DNA of 64,000 bases from Bacillota bacterium (GCA_009784555.1 WRBO01000006.1:1-64000), one strand, 5' to 3'; shown: positions 10,851-19,845, numbered from the stretch's first letter. Notes: a model not told the origin generated them from the sequence alone. A program made the numbers and translations.

Positions 10851-11366
10851 CTAGCCAATTTCGATGTATTCGGGTAGCTCTTCTTCTATGTAATACCAAT
10901 TTTCGGGGGTTACGCCCTCGGCATTGATTTTTAGTGGGTCCATATAAACAAACGTTCCGACGGCGGTGGCCAGTATTTTACCGTCGCGGTCGAACATTTT
11001 ACCCTCGCCCTCGAAGCCGCGACTGGTTTCTTTTATCATTTTTGTTTCGCAGTATAGCTCGGCCCCCAACGGTACGGGCTTTCGGTATTTAACCTGTAGT
11101 TCCAATGTGACGCCCCATTTTTCGGGACGATGTATTGACATTGCGCGGCCGCATGCCTCGTCCAATATTGCCGCGGTCATTCCGCCGTGCATAATGCCAG
11201 GATAGCTTTGGTGTTCCGCGCGCGGGGTGAAGACAGTCAGCAGGACGTCTTCGCCCGATTCGTTTGTACATTCGTAAAATCGGGTTTGTATGCCCAGTCC
11301 ATTTTTATCCCCGCACACGATGCACATGGCCGAGATATTTTGTTTGCGGTTTACTTTGTACTTCAT
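10851..11366 (-). CDS. PaaI-type hotdog-fold thioesterase
   Basis: 171 residues. HGGMTAAILDEACG is the hotdog helix motif of PaaI/4HBT thioesterases, preceded by a C..CG pair near the N-terminus and followed by strand patterns (LELQVKYRKPVPLG) typical of the fold. It would hydrolyse an acyl-CoA or act as a housekeeping thioesterase; the substrate is unknown. TACAAT ends 7 bases before the ATG, suggesting a leaderless start from a 49-bp divergent region shared with the dam gene. Confidence 0.85.
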   Translation of the reverse strand: MKYKVNRKQNISAMCIVCGDKNGLGIQTRFYECTNESGEDVLLTVFTPRAEHQSYPGIMHGGMTAAILDEACGRAMSIHRPEKWGVTLELQVKYRKPVPLGAELYCETKMIKETSRGFEGEGKMFDRDGKILATAVGTFVYMDPLKINAEGVTPENWYYIEEELPEYIEIG

Positions 11367-11415
11367 AAGTTATATTGTACAGGCTTTTTGCGGATTGTGT
11401 GGTAGAATTTTAATC

Positions 11416-12288
11416 ATGGGTGTTGCAAGACCTTTTTTGAAATGGGCCGGTGGAAAGGGCCAGCTTTTAGATAAATTTAGGGTTATGTATCCAGCGGATT
11501 TCAAAGTGTATATCGAGCCGTTTGTTGGCGGCGGTGCAGTCCTTTTTGATGTGATGCAAAGATTTAACATCGAAAAAGCCGTGATTATAGATATAAATAC
11601 GGAGCTTATTAATTGCTATCAATGTATCAAGAAAGATGTAGCAGAAGTTATTAGAAGATTGGAGCAGTTGGAAAAAGAATTTAATTCTTTGGTTCAGTCC
11701 GAGTTTTATTACATGATTAGGAACAGATATAATAAAAACAAGATTAATGTTGAATACGATTTTGAAAAAGCGGCGGATTTTATTTTTTTGAATAAGACCT
11801 GCTTCAACGGGCTTTATAGAGTTAACAGCAAGGGTGAGTTCAATGTGCCGTTTGGCAAGTACAAAAATCCGAACATTTGTGACAGGGATAATCTTTTGTT
11901 AGTTTCAAAACTGTTACAAAGAGTTGAAATTATCCATGGTGATTACAAACAGTGTCGTGAATTCATTGTCAACAATGCATTTGTATATTTTGACCCGCCG
12001 TATCGACCGTTGACCCTGTCGGCGTCTTTTGTCAGTTATTCGCATTATAAATTCAGTGATGACGAGCAAAAGAAATTGGCGGCTTTGTTTTATGAATTGA
12101 ACGAACGGGGTTGCAGGGTTATGTTAAGTAATTCAGACCCCAAGAACGCAGACCCAAACGATAACTTTTTTGATGAGATTTATAAAGGTTTTGATATTCA
12201 AAGAATTAACGCCAAGCGCATGATAAATTGCCAGGCAGACAAAAGGGGAGAGGTTACGGAAATTATTGTGAGAAATTATAAGAAATGA
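11416..12288 (+). CDS. dam: DNA adenine methyltransferase (Dam/DpnM-like, alpha class)
   Basis: 290 residues from ATG 11416; the ORF-track start is upstream of the promoter. Motif I is FLKWAGGKGQLL and EPFVGGGAVLFD (AdoMet binding). Motif IV is VYFDPPYR. LTLSASFVSYS and the GEVTEIIVRNY terminus are typical of N6-adenine methylases of the Dam/DpnII family, which usually methylate GATC. TAGAAT lies 7 bases upstream of the ATG. The gene and its partner look more A+T-rich than their neighbours. Its stop overlaps the next start (ATGA). No restriction endonuclease is adjacent. Confidence 0.9.
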   Translation: MGVARPFLKWAGGKGQLLDKFRVMYPADFKVYIEPFVGGGAVLFDVMQRFNIEKAVIIDINTELINCYQCIKKDVAEVIRRLEQLEKEFNSLVQSEFYYMIRNRYNKNKINVEYDFEKAADFIFLNKTCFNGLYRVNSKGEFNVPFGKYKNPNICDRDNLLLVSKLLQRVEIIHGDYKQCREFIVNNAFVYFDPPYRPLTLSASFVSYSHYKFSDDEQKKLAALFYELNERGCRVMLSNSDPKNADPNDNFFDEIYKGFDIQRINAKRMINCQADKRGEVTEIIVRNYKK

Positions 12289-12758
12289 AAACTTTTAGCG
12301 ACGGTAGTTTTTTAGAGTATGGACAAGGAAATTTTGACAGTCATTGCGTATTTTTGACACGACCGCAAAAGAGCAGGTATGCACCGAAGGATAGCGAGTA
12401 TTTCCAGTTTATTGTTGATTTGGCCGAAAGGTTTGGGGTTGATAGAGTTTATGGAGATTTTGTTTTAATATATGAAAGCACGAAAAATTTTGCAGAAGAT
12501 TTGGTGTTGCAAAAAATTGAAGAGATTTCGGCCGCATACGAGGAATTATCGTTGGATGTTTGTATTTGGTTCACCGTGTTATATATGGCTATGATAGCCG
12601 AGGAATTGAAGTTTAAGGCGATATTGAAAAAAAGAATAAAGAGGTTGGGAGTACATCAGATGTTGTTCGATGGATTTACACCAGGACAGGCGGCGGAGTT
12701 CAGCAAGGGAAGGGGATGGCGCGAACTTGATGAGATTTGCAAGCAGCGAGGTTTTTAA
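12285..12758 (+). CDS. Hypothetical companion of the Dam methylase
   Basis: 157 residues, not assigned to a named family. It begins MKTFSDGSFLEYGQG, and from memory this opening occurs in small proteins encoded with clostridial DNA methylases. The middle is helical and hydrophobic, with ILKKRIKRLGVHQML, and the end is WRELDEI. It overlaps the dam stop by four bases (ATGA), so translation is coupled. It shares the A+T-rich composition of dam. It may act with the methylase or be a remnant of a restriction or defence module; no nuclease motif is seen. Confidence 0.6.
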   Translation: MKTFSDGSFLEYGQGNFDSHCVFLTRPQKSRYAPKDSEYFQFIVDLAERFGVDRVYGDFVLIYESTKNFAEDLVLQKIEEISAAYEELSLDVCIWFTVLYMAMIAEELKFKAILKKRIKRLGVHQMLFDGFTPGQAAEFSKGRGWRELDEICKQRGF

Positions 12759-12770
12759 TTTTAATTTTAC

Positions 12771-12799
12771 TTGTCAAATGGTAGGGGTGGGCGTATAAT
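12771..12799 (+). promoter_or_regulatory. efp promoter (TTGTCA-17-TATAAT), leaderless
   Basis: -35 TTGTCA (12771-12776), a 17-base spacer and -10 TATAAT (12794-12799). The efp ATG starts seven bases later with no ribosome-binding sequence between. This is one of the clearest leaderless promoters in the window. Confidence 0.8.
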
Positions 12800-12806
12800 A
12801 AATGGT

Positions 12807-13361
12807 ATGACAGCAGGAGATTTCAGAGCAGGTAGTATCTTTAAGATGGAAGGGAATTTCTTTTCCGTGGTTGAATCGGCGCACATTCAACAGCCCCGTA
12901 TGGCGGCTTTTGTTCGGGCGAAGATTAGGAATTTGGAAACCGGGGCGGTTCAGGAGAAGCGTTTTAACGTGGGCGACCATTTCCCAGATGTTGATTTAAC
13001 ACGGAAAGAGCTTTCGTTTCTTTATAACGAGGGAACAGTTTATCATTTCATGGATGCCGAGACATTCGAGCAGATGCCAGTTGACGAGAAGATGGTTGCC
13101 GATGCGATGCGTTACAACACAGAGGGTGTTTTATTTACCTTTACATTTGCCGACGGCAAGTTAATACAAGTTGCGGCCCCAACATTTGTAGTTATGGAAG
13201 TTGTAGAGTGTCCGCCAGCAGTTGCGGGTGACACGGCGCGTTCAGCATTGAAAAACGCAACGTTGGAGAGCGGTATTGTTATCAAGGTTCCAATGTTTGT
13301 TAACCAAGGTGACAAGGTTAAGGTCGACACACGTACCGATTCCTATGTAGAAAGGGCATAA
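12807..13361 (+). CDS. efp: Elongation factor P with non-canonical tip loop
   Basis: 184 residues from ATG 12807, typical EF-P length; the ORF-track start at 12771 lies in the -35 box. EF-P relieves ribosome stalling at polyproline. The three-domain pattern is intact, including GDTARSALKNATLESG in domain III. In domain I the usual HVKPGKGAAF loop reads HIQQPRMAAF, so the modified residue position is Arg and the flanking glycines are gone. It is followed 9 bp later by the PHP gene. Confidence 0.93.
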   Translation: MTAGDFRAGSIFKMEGNFFSVVESAHIQQPRMAAFVRAKIRNLETGAVQEKRFNVGDHFPDVDLTRKELSFLYNEGTVYHFMDAETFEQMPVDEKMVADAMRYNTEGVLFTFTFADGKLIQVAAPTFVVMEVVECPPAVAGDTARSALKNATLESGIVIKVPMFVNQGDKVKVDTRTDSYVERA

Positions 13362-13370
13362 TACAGGATA

Positions 13371-14312
13371 ATGAAAATCTATGGCGACTACCACACGCAT
13401 TCCGAGTTTTCAAGGGATGCCAGTAAAGAGGCAACAGTAGATGCCATAGTTCGTGCCGCAAAAGAAGTTGGATTACATGAAATTGCAATTACCGACCATG
13501 GCCATGCGGCCTTTTCGGGTGTAAGGACAAAGCATTTTCCCCAGATAAAAGCATTGGTTGAAAAGGCCGAGCGAGAGCATGGGATAAAAGTATTCTTTGG
13601 CACCGAGGCAAATGTAACGGGCAGTGATGGCAGTATCGATTTGGCCGAGGAGAACCGTCGTGATATGGACATTGTGCTCTGTGGATTTCATCCGGGGGCA
13701 AAGTCAAAGAATTTGAAACAATTTTTTACTTTTGTTATTCCAAATTATATTTGGATGTTTTTGCGTTTCATCCCGCGCGGCAGGAAAGCCAAGAATACAG
13801 AGATAATGAAGCGCGTCATCGAGAAGAACGACATTGATATTTGGGTTCATCCGAATTCATATTACAAGGTGAATGTTGTCGAGGTGGCCAAGACGTGTGC
13901 CGAGCGCGGAACATTGTTGGAGCTTAATGGCAAGCGCATATCTTTTCGACCGATTGATTTCGAGCGTGCATTGGCCGTTGGTGCGAAATTTGTTATAAGC
14001 AGTGATGCCCACGACCCAAAACATGTTGGGCGGACAGAGCGGGCCGAGGAATTTTTGAAGTACTGTGATTATAAAGATGGAGACATCGTGAATTTACATG
14101 GGCCGTTTCGCCGCGGTCAGGCGAATTTATTGGCAAGCATAGAAGCAAAGCATGATGAAGAGGAGGCGAGTGTAGCCCCGTCAGGTGACCGTGCATGGAA
14201 GAAGCAAAAGGCCAAAGAAAAAAAAGCCGCGAAAGAAGAAAGTAAAAAAGCAAAGAAAGAGGCCAAGGAGCAGCGCAAACGCGAAAAAGTAATAAACAGG
14301 AAAAGCGATTAA
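13371..14312 (+). CDS. PHP-domain phosphoesterase (YcdX/PolX-type)
   Basis: 313 residues. PHP metal-binding motifs are in order: DYHTHSEFS, ITDHGH, a FGTEANV segment, CGFHPG, WVHPNSYYK and ISSDAHDP. Such proteins are metal-dependent phosphatases or phosphoesterases acting on small phosphorylated substrates. Residues ~265-313 are a Lys/Glu/Ala-rich helical tail that is not part of the domain. It starts 9 bp after efp with a CAGGA site and is probably co-transcribed with efp and whiA. Confidence 0.85.
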   Translation: MKIYGDYHTHSEFSRDASKEATVDAIVRAAKEVGLHEIAITDHGHAAFSGVRTKHFPQIKALVEKAEREHGIKVFFGTEANVTGSDGSIDLAEENRRDMDIVLCGFHPGAKSKNLKQFFTFVIPNYIWMFLRFIPRGRKAKNTEIMKRVIEKNDIDIWVHPNSYYKVNVVEVAKTCAERGTLLELNGKRISFRPIDFERALAVGAKFVISSDAHDPKHVGRTERAEEFLKYCDYKDGDIVNLHGPFRRGQANLLASIEAKHDEEEASVAPSGDRAWKKQKAKEKKAAKEESKKAKKEAKEQRKREKVINRKSD

Positions 14313-14347
14313 GCGGAGAGTCCCCGCAGGCAGTATGGGTGTACCGA

Positions 14348-14917
14348 ATGAATTTTATTGACAGCATAAGAGAAGAGATACAAACCCAAGAGGGTAGTGA
14401 GGTTGCCCGTTTTGTTGTTGATACCTTTTTAAGGTGTGCCAGCGGGAGCATGAAGAGCGGCTATCACATTGAGTTTAGTTTTGATACGTATGAGGAGTCG
14501 GTGGAGCTATCGGAAATTTTGGCTATGTTCGAGATGTTGCCAAAATTGATGGGGAGGAATGGCAAGTTTATTGTGTACCTGAAGAGTGGGGAGTGTGTTT
14601 GTTCGCTCTTGGCCCTGATGGGTGCCACAAATTCGTTGATGATGTTGCATAACGAAATTGCCTTGCGTGATGTGCGAAACAATTCAAACCGTCGTGCGAA
14701 TTGTGATACGGCAAACATCGCAAAACAAATCGAGGCCGCAGCCACCCAAGTTGAGGCCATTCGCAAAATCAATGTCTCATCATTGTCCGAAAAATTGCGT
14801 GAGACGGCACAAGCGAGACTGGCCCATCCAGAAGCCAGTTATGAGGAGTTGGCCCAAATTCTGGGGATTACAAAGAGTGGCGTAGTTAATCGGTTGAGGA
14901 AGATTACCGAAATTTAA
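14348..14917 (+). CDS. whiA: WhiA-type DNA-binding protein, short form
   Basis: 189 residues from ATG 14348; GTG 14339 is the alternative. The C-terminal half matches WhiA: VRNNSNRRANCDTANI, then a helix-turn-helix with ETAQARLAHPEASYEELAQILGITKSGVVNRLRKI. WhiA binds DNA and affects cell division and chromosome organisation in Bacillota and Actinobacteria. Usual WhiA is about 310 residues with a two-part LAGLIDADG-like N-terminus. Here only ~100 residues precede the HTH, so much of that domain is missing. It is convergent with dnaE, with a 14-bp overlap. Confidence 0.8.
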   Translation: MNFIDSIREEIQTQEGSEVARFVVDTFLRCASGSMKSGYHIEFSFDTYEESVELSEILAMFEMLPKLMGRNGKFIVYLKSGECVCSLLALMGATNSLMMLHNEIALRDVRNNSNRRANCDTANIAKQIEAAATQVEAIRKINVSSLSEKLRETAQARLAHPEASYEELAQILGITKSGVVNRLRKITEI

Positions 14918-17900
14918 CGTTTTCGGAACCTATCTTTTCGATGATTTCTTTGACCACGGCTTCGCATTTGCGGATTTTCACATTATGATTTATTAATTGT
15001 CCATTTGAGATATTGCGAATCATAACGGTCAAGTCGTCTCCGCGATAATTGTGCAACAGCACATTGATATCGCCATGCAGGTGTTTATCCGCGGCGTTGT
15101 ATCGCAACCATAGCTCGGTGGCACCCATCGCGTCATCAATCATGGATTTAACTTCGGTTGCTTTTTCCTTTGATAGAGTGGTTGCAGACGGGGTTGGGGA
15201 TGGTTCCTCGTGAATTGGGGTTATGTCGTCGGCCAAGATTATACTGTCTTCGCCATCACGCATAGAGAGTTTCCCCCGTATTTGTACAACCATGTCTTGT
15301 TCGATTCGATGGCGGACTTTGTCGTAAATGGCGGGGAAGAGCATGACTTCACACCCACCGTACATGTCTTCGATTTGCAGAACGGCCATTTCGCGACTGG
15401 TTGCTTTGGTCTTTAATCGCTTTATCCCCGTGATAATCGCGCCCATTATTATTGGGGTATTATTTTCAAATCCAGGGGCGTGTTCTTCTTCGACCTCGTC
15501 CTCGCCTTCTTTTGCGCGTGCGATGAACCGTGTGTCGAATGTGAATTTTTCAAATTCCTTGGAATAGGATTCCAGCGGATGGCCGCTTAGATAAATGCCC
15601 ACGATATCTTTTTCGTATTTCAATTTTTGGAAATCATCGAATTCGGGCATGTCGGGCAGGGCGACATCTTCCTCTATGGCCGTTTCGGTGGTTGCCAGGT
15701 TGAAGAGTGACATTTGGCCGCTTTGTGCCGCCCGTTTGTCGGTGACCGATTGGCGGATGATTGCCGGATAAATGTGCAGGAGTTGGCTTCTTTTTCCGAA
15801 TGCGTCAAATGCCCCCGAGAGGATGAGGCTGTCCAATACCTTTTTGTTCAGATATGTTGCATCGACGCGTTTGCAGAAATTTTGAAAAGATGTAAAGGGC
15901 CCGCCACCCGTTCGTGTGGCGATAATGTTTTCGATAACGGCCGTGCCAACATTTTTTAATGCACCAAGGCCGAAACGTATGGCATCGCCATTTTCGGTTT
16001 TTTCAACGGTGAAATATGTTTGTGATTTGTTGATGTCGGGGGGGAGGACTTCGGTACCACTGCTTCTTATAGAAACGATATAATATGTCATTACATCCCA
16101 TTTGTTGACGCGGTGGTTCAGGACAGATGCCATGTAATATGGGTAATAGTACCGTTTCAGGTATGCGGTTTGATAGGAAATATATGCATAACATGCGGCG
16201 TGCGATTTATTAAATGCGTATCCCGCGAACTTTGCCATTTTGTTAAAAACGTTCACGGCAACGTCTTTTTTCACGCCTTTTGCCATGGCACCGCTGATGC
16301 CCATTTTTTCATCACCGTATACGAAAATTTGTTTGTGACGGTCCATTTCGGAGATTATCTTTTTCCCCATAACACGGCGAACCATGTCGGCCTGGCCCAG
16401 GGAATACCCGCCCATAACACGGAAGATGTCCATGACCTGTTCCTGGTAGATAATTGCACCATACGTAGCCTTTAGGATTGGTTCCAACATAGGGTGGTCA
16501 TATTTGATGGTTTTTGTACGGTCGTTTTTTGATTTACAATAGTCGGGAATCATATCCATCGGCCCAGGGCGGTATAGGGCAACCGCCGCGATGATGTCTT
16601 CGATAGTTTCCGGCTTCAGGTCTTTTAGGAATTTTTTGAACCCGCCCGTTTCACATTGGAATACGGCATCGCTGTCGCCCTCGGATAGCATTTTATAGAC
16701 TTCGGGGTCGTCGTACCAGGGACTGCCCATTGCATTGATGTTCGTTTTGCGGTCATAAAAATCCAGTTCCACACCGTGGTCGGCCCGAAGTGCCGCAAGA
16801 GTCATATTAATATCCGTCAGGGTAATCAGACCCAAGAAGTCCAGTTTTAGCATTCCCAGTTCCTCGACCTCTTTCATGTCGAATTGGGTTGTGATATCCT
16901 CGCCATTTCGTTGCAGGGGGGTGACGTGCCCGACAATTTCTTTACATACGATGACACCACAGGCATGTGTGGAACAGTTACGCGGAAAGCCCTCGATTTT
17001 AATTGCAATGTCAACGATTTTTTGAATGTCTTCGTTGGTGTTATAAAGTTCGATAAGGTCGCGGTTTTTTAACTCGTTAAGTTTTGCTTTGTCTTTGCGG
17101 TATGCGTCCAGGATTTTTTCCTGGTCCATTTCGTTCTTGTCCGCCCAATCAGAACCCTCGCGCGGGTCGAGAATTTCCTTGCGGTCGAATATATAGGGCA
17201 GCATAGGGGGGCGCATAACCTGGCTGAATTGCATTGGTTTTGTTATTTTGTCGACCTCGGTATATGGGATTTTGAAAACACGGCCGACGTCCTTGATTGC
17301 GGCCTTTGCCGCCAACGAACCAAAGGTAACGATTTGACAGAATTTTTCATTGCCGTACCGATTGCGCACATATTCGATTATCTCGCCGCGGCGGATATAA
17401 CAAAAGTCCAAGTCAAAGTCGGGCATAGATACACGTTCGTTATGCAAAAACCGTTCAAAGAGTAAGTTATATCGAAATGGGTCCAGTTTAGTAATGTTCA
17501 GGGCATATGCGATAATCGACCCTGCACCCGAGCCACGGCCAGGGCCGACGGCAATGTTATTGTCGTTTGCGAATTTCATCAAATCCCAAACAATTAGGAA
17601 ATAATCGGTAAAGCCGTTTGAATCAATCATGTTAAATTCATGGTCATAGCGGGCCTGGATTTCCGTGGTGATTTCGCCGTAACGTTCGCGAAGGCCGTTT
17701 TCGACCAAGCGGCGCAGATACGTTGCGTTGTCGATGCCTGCATCATTGTCAAAAACGGGAATTAAATCGGCACGGGCAAACGGATGACAATCACATTGTT
17801 CGGCGATTTTAACGGTGTTGGAGAGTGCCGTTGGGGCAATTTCACCAAAGAGTTTTTGCATTTCCGTGGCCGATTTCAAATAAAATTCTGACCCAGGGAA

Positions 17901-18602
17901 TCTCATACGGTCGGGGTCATCGATTGTTTTCTTCATTTCGACACACATCAGGACGTCTTGCATCTCGGCATCTTCGCGATTGACATAGTGTATGTCATTT
18001 GTCGCGACCAGGGGAATGTCCAATTCCGCGGACATTTTAATCATTAGGGGATTTGTCTGGGCCTGTTCCGGCATGCCGTGGTCTTGCAGTTCAATATAAA
18101 AGTCGGGGCCGAAAATCTCTTTACAACGGAGGGCGTATTTCTTGGCCTCGTCATACATGCCTTTCATTAGGTAATGTGGGATATGTCCCCCAAGGCAGGC
18201 GGACAGGGCAATCAACCCATCGGAATGTTCGGCCAGTATATTGTAATCGATTCGGGGCTTGCCATAAAATCCGCGTGTCCACGCGATGGTGTTTAATTTA
18301 CATAGATTTATATATCCCGCATTATTTTTGCAAAGAAGGACAAAGTGCGCCTTGTGTTCTTTAAAGTTTTTTTGGTCAATGTCGTCGACCATATAAACCT
18401 CGCATCCTATGATGGCTTTTATACCTTGTTTTTTACATTCTTTGTAAAATTTGTATGTTCCGTACATGTTTCCGTGGTCGGTTATGGCAATTGCGGGCAT
18501 TCCGTGTTTTTTTGCCTGTTTAATCATGACGCTCATACGTGCGCCGCCGTCAAGAAGACTATACTCGGTATGGTTATGCAGGTGTACAAAAGTGTTTTCC
18601 AT
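14904..18602 (-). CDS. dnaE: DNA polymerase III alpha subunit, DnaE type
   Basis: 1232 residues. N-terminal PHP domain: FVHLHNHTEYSLLDG and AITDHGNMYG. Polymerase core: VGPGRGSGAGS, PDFDLDFCYIRRGEI (catalytic Asp pair), YRPGPMDMIPDYC and FNKSHAACYAYISYQTAYLK. Toward the C-terminus an OB-fold-like segment (TGIKRLKTKATSREMAVLQIED) is followed by a short tail. It synthesises chromosomal DNA. TATATT is 8 bases before the ATG, so the transcript is probably leaderless. The start is only 29 bp from the divergent gene at 18632. Confidence 0.97.
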   Translation of the reverse strand: MENTFVHLHNHTEYSLLDGGARMSVMIKQAKKHGMPAIAITDHGNMYGTYKFYKECKKQGIKAIIGCEVYMVDDIDQKNFKEHKAHFVLLCKNNAGYINLCKLNTIAWTRGFYGKPRIDYNILAEHSDGLIALSACLGGHIPHYLMKGMYDEAKKYALRCKEIFGPDFYIELQDHGMPEQAQTNPLMIKMSAELDIPLVATNDIHYVNREDAEMQDVLMCVEMKKTIDDPDRMRFPGSEFYLKSATEMQKLFGEIAPTALSNTVKIAEQCDCHPFARADLIPVFDNDAGIDNATYLRRLVENGLRERYGEITTEIQARYDHEFNMIDSNGFTDYFLIVWDLMKFANDNNIAVGPGRGSGAGSIIAYALNITKLDPFRYNLLFERFLHNERVSMPDFDLDFCYIRRGEIIEYVRNRYGNEKFCQIVTFGSLAAKAAIKDVGRVFKIPYTEVDKITKPMQFSQVMRPPMLPYIFDRKEILDPREGSDWADKNEMDQEKILDAYRKDKAKLNELKNRDLIELYNTNEDIQKIVDIAIKIEGFPRNCSTHACGVIVCKEIVGHVTPLQRNGEDITTQFDMKEVEELGMLKLDFLGLITLTDINMTLAALRADHGVELDFYDRKTNINAMGSPWYDDPEVYKMLSEGDSDAVFQCETGGFKKFLKDLKPETIEDIIAAVALYRPGPMDMIPDYCKSKNDRTKTIKYDHPMLEPILKATYGAIIYQEQVMDIFRVMGGYSLGQADMVRRVMGKKIISEMDRHKQIFVYGDEKMGISGAMAKGVKKDVAVNVFNKMAKFAGYAFNKSHAACYAYISYQTAYLKRYYYPYYMASVLNHRVNKWDVMTYYIVSIRSSGTEVLPPDINKSQTYFTVEKTENGDAIRFGLGALKNVGTAVIENIIATRTGGGPFTSFQNFCKRVDATYLNKKVLDSLILSGAFDAFGKRSQLLHIYPAIIRQSVTDKRAAQSGQMSLFNLATTETAIEEDVALPDMPEFDDFQKLKYEKDIVGIYLSGHPLESYSKEFEKFTFDTRFIARAKEGEDEVEEEHAPGFENNTPIIMGAIITGIKRLKTKATSREMAVLQIEDMYGGCEVMLFPAIYDKVRHRIEQDMVVQIRGKLSMRDGEDSIILADDITPIHEEPSPTPSATTLSKEKATEVKSMIDDAMGATELWLRYNAADKHLHGDINVLLHNYRGDDLTVMIRNISNGQLINHNVKIRKCEAVVKEIIEKIGSENVKFR

Positions 18603-18610
18603 TTCAAACT

Positions 18611-18625
18611 AATATAACTTATACT
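18611..18625. promoter_or_regulatory. Overlapping divergent -10 boxes (dnaE / hypothetical 18632)
   Basis: Minus-strand TATATT (18611-18616) serves dnaE and plus-strand TATACT (18620-18625) serves the divergent gene. Each lies 6-8 bases from its own start codon. Each promoter's upstream half must lie in or near the other gene's coding sequence. Confidence 0.5.
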
Positions 18626-18631
18626 GGGGCA

Positions 18632-19735
18632 ATGGCACAAGAGCAATTAAGCGGAAACGGCGAAAAGTTTGAAACTGAAATGATGCAAATAGGGCGGAAG
18701 GCAGAGCAGGCGATTGCCGTGCTGTTGGCTTCTGTTGAAAAAGAGGGAAAGCCCCTGAACACCGAGATATATAAACGGTGCCAGGTCGAGGGGATTCAAC
18801 ATGCAATTCGCGTCATTCGTGGTACGGATATAGCGCGTGATGATATGGAGATAGAAATATTGCGCGAAAACATGGACCGTCATGGATATGTTGGCATCGA
18901 CGGCGGGAAAGAGCGGGAATTATCACACGAAACCAAGGCCGAGATTGAAAAAGAAATGAGCCACGTAAAATCTACGGCTACGGCAAAGGAACAAAAAAAG
19001 GAAGAGATGCGGGAAAAGGATGGGGCAGAGGTTGCCGCAATGTGTGAAAATGCCCAGTCGCGCGCAAATTTTGCCAAATGGGTGCAAGGAACCCTTTGGC
19101 CCGAGGACGGCCGTGAACCCGACCCGACCGAATATCAACGTGCAATCAACGCAATGCAATGGGTAGGAACAATAGGGGTCAGTGTCGCGGATAAACAGGT
19201 CCAAGGTGTTCCCGATGAAATAACGTTCTATTTTACATTCCATGATTATCCATCCGAGCAGTATTTGATATCCAACCTGAATTATCGTAACAAGGAATCC
19301 ATGCCCGAACATATGTTGCGGCAACAAGACCAACAAAACGCCCAAGAAGCATTCATGGCGGGCGGTGAAAAGGTCGCGGGATACGTTGGGCCATCGGGCG
19401 CAATTAAGAACACAGGCGAGCAAAACCAAGAACAGGCAACAGATGCAAACGGTACCCAGCCAGACGAGGGAAACAAACAATGGCCGCCAAGGATAAAGGA
19501 TACCTTGGGCAAGTTGGGAATGGATGTCGCAGGGATGGAAAAAGGTCAATGGAACCGAAATGAAATGTTCACAAATTCAAACTTTGATGTTGCGCGAAAT
19601 GTCCTGAACAAAGAACGTGACATCAGAAACACCAAAGTCATGGACCAAAAAACCATGCCCCAGGCACGTGCAAGAGACCTGCGTTCCGAGGCCGAGCCAG
19701 AGCGTGAAATGACCATGTACGGTCGTCCGGCATAG
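18632..19735 (+). CDS. Hypothetical charged, mostly helical protein
   Basis: 367 residues from ATG 18632. No family is recognised. The N-terminal ~170 residues are charged and helical, with a Lys/Glu-rich coiled-coil-like part (AKEQKKEEMREKDG). A middle section (NFAKWVQGTLWPEDGREPDPTEYQ) looks folded. The C-terminus is Gln/Asn/Glu-rich and probably disordered. No signal peptide or membrane helix is seen, so it is probably cytoplasmic. TATACT six bases before the ATG suggests a leaderless start. Confidence 0.6.
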   Translation: MAQEQLSGNGEKFETEMMQIGRKAEQAIAVLLASVEKEGKPLNTEIYKRCQVEGIQHAIRVIRGTDIARDDMEIEILRENMDRHGYVGIDGGKERELSHETKAEIEKEMSHVKSTATAKEQKKEEMREKDGAEVAAMCENAQSRANFAKWVQGTLWPEDGREPDPTEYQRAINAMQWVGTIGVSVADKQVQGVPDEITFYFTFHDYPSEQYLISNLNYRNKESMPEHMLRQQDQQNAQEAFMAGGEKVAGYVGPSGAIKNTGEQNQEQATDANGTQPDEGNKQWPPRIKDTLGKLGMDVAGMEKGQWNRNEMFTNSNFDVARNVLNKERDIRNTKVMDQKTMPQARARDLRSEAEPEREMTMYGRPA

Positions 19736-19816
19736 CTTTTTATCCGTCATCGGGCACTAAAATTGTCGATTTGGGCCCCCAGAGGGGTCAAAACGGTACC
19801 AATTTAATGTTTTCAC

Positions 19817-19845
19817 TTGCTCGGCATGTTTCCTCGCTGTATAAT
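19817..19845 (+). promoter_or_regulatory. Promoter of ABC/surface cassette 1 (TTGCTC-17-TATAAT)
   Basis: -35 TTGCTC (19817-19822) and -10 TATAAT (19840-19845) with 17 bases between. The first gene has a conventional leader of ~40 nt with AGGGAGG seven bases before the ATG. Just upstream, CCCC-AGA-GGGG (19776-19786 region) could be a weak terminator for the preceding gene. Confidence 0.7.

Noticed and set aside
18600-18640. dif/XerCD site at the composition switch
   Set aside because: The A+T-rich sequence there is explained by two promoters; it lacks the paired XerC/XerD arms around a 6-bp centre.
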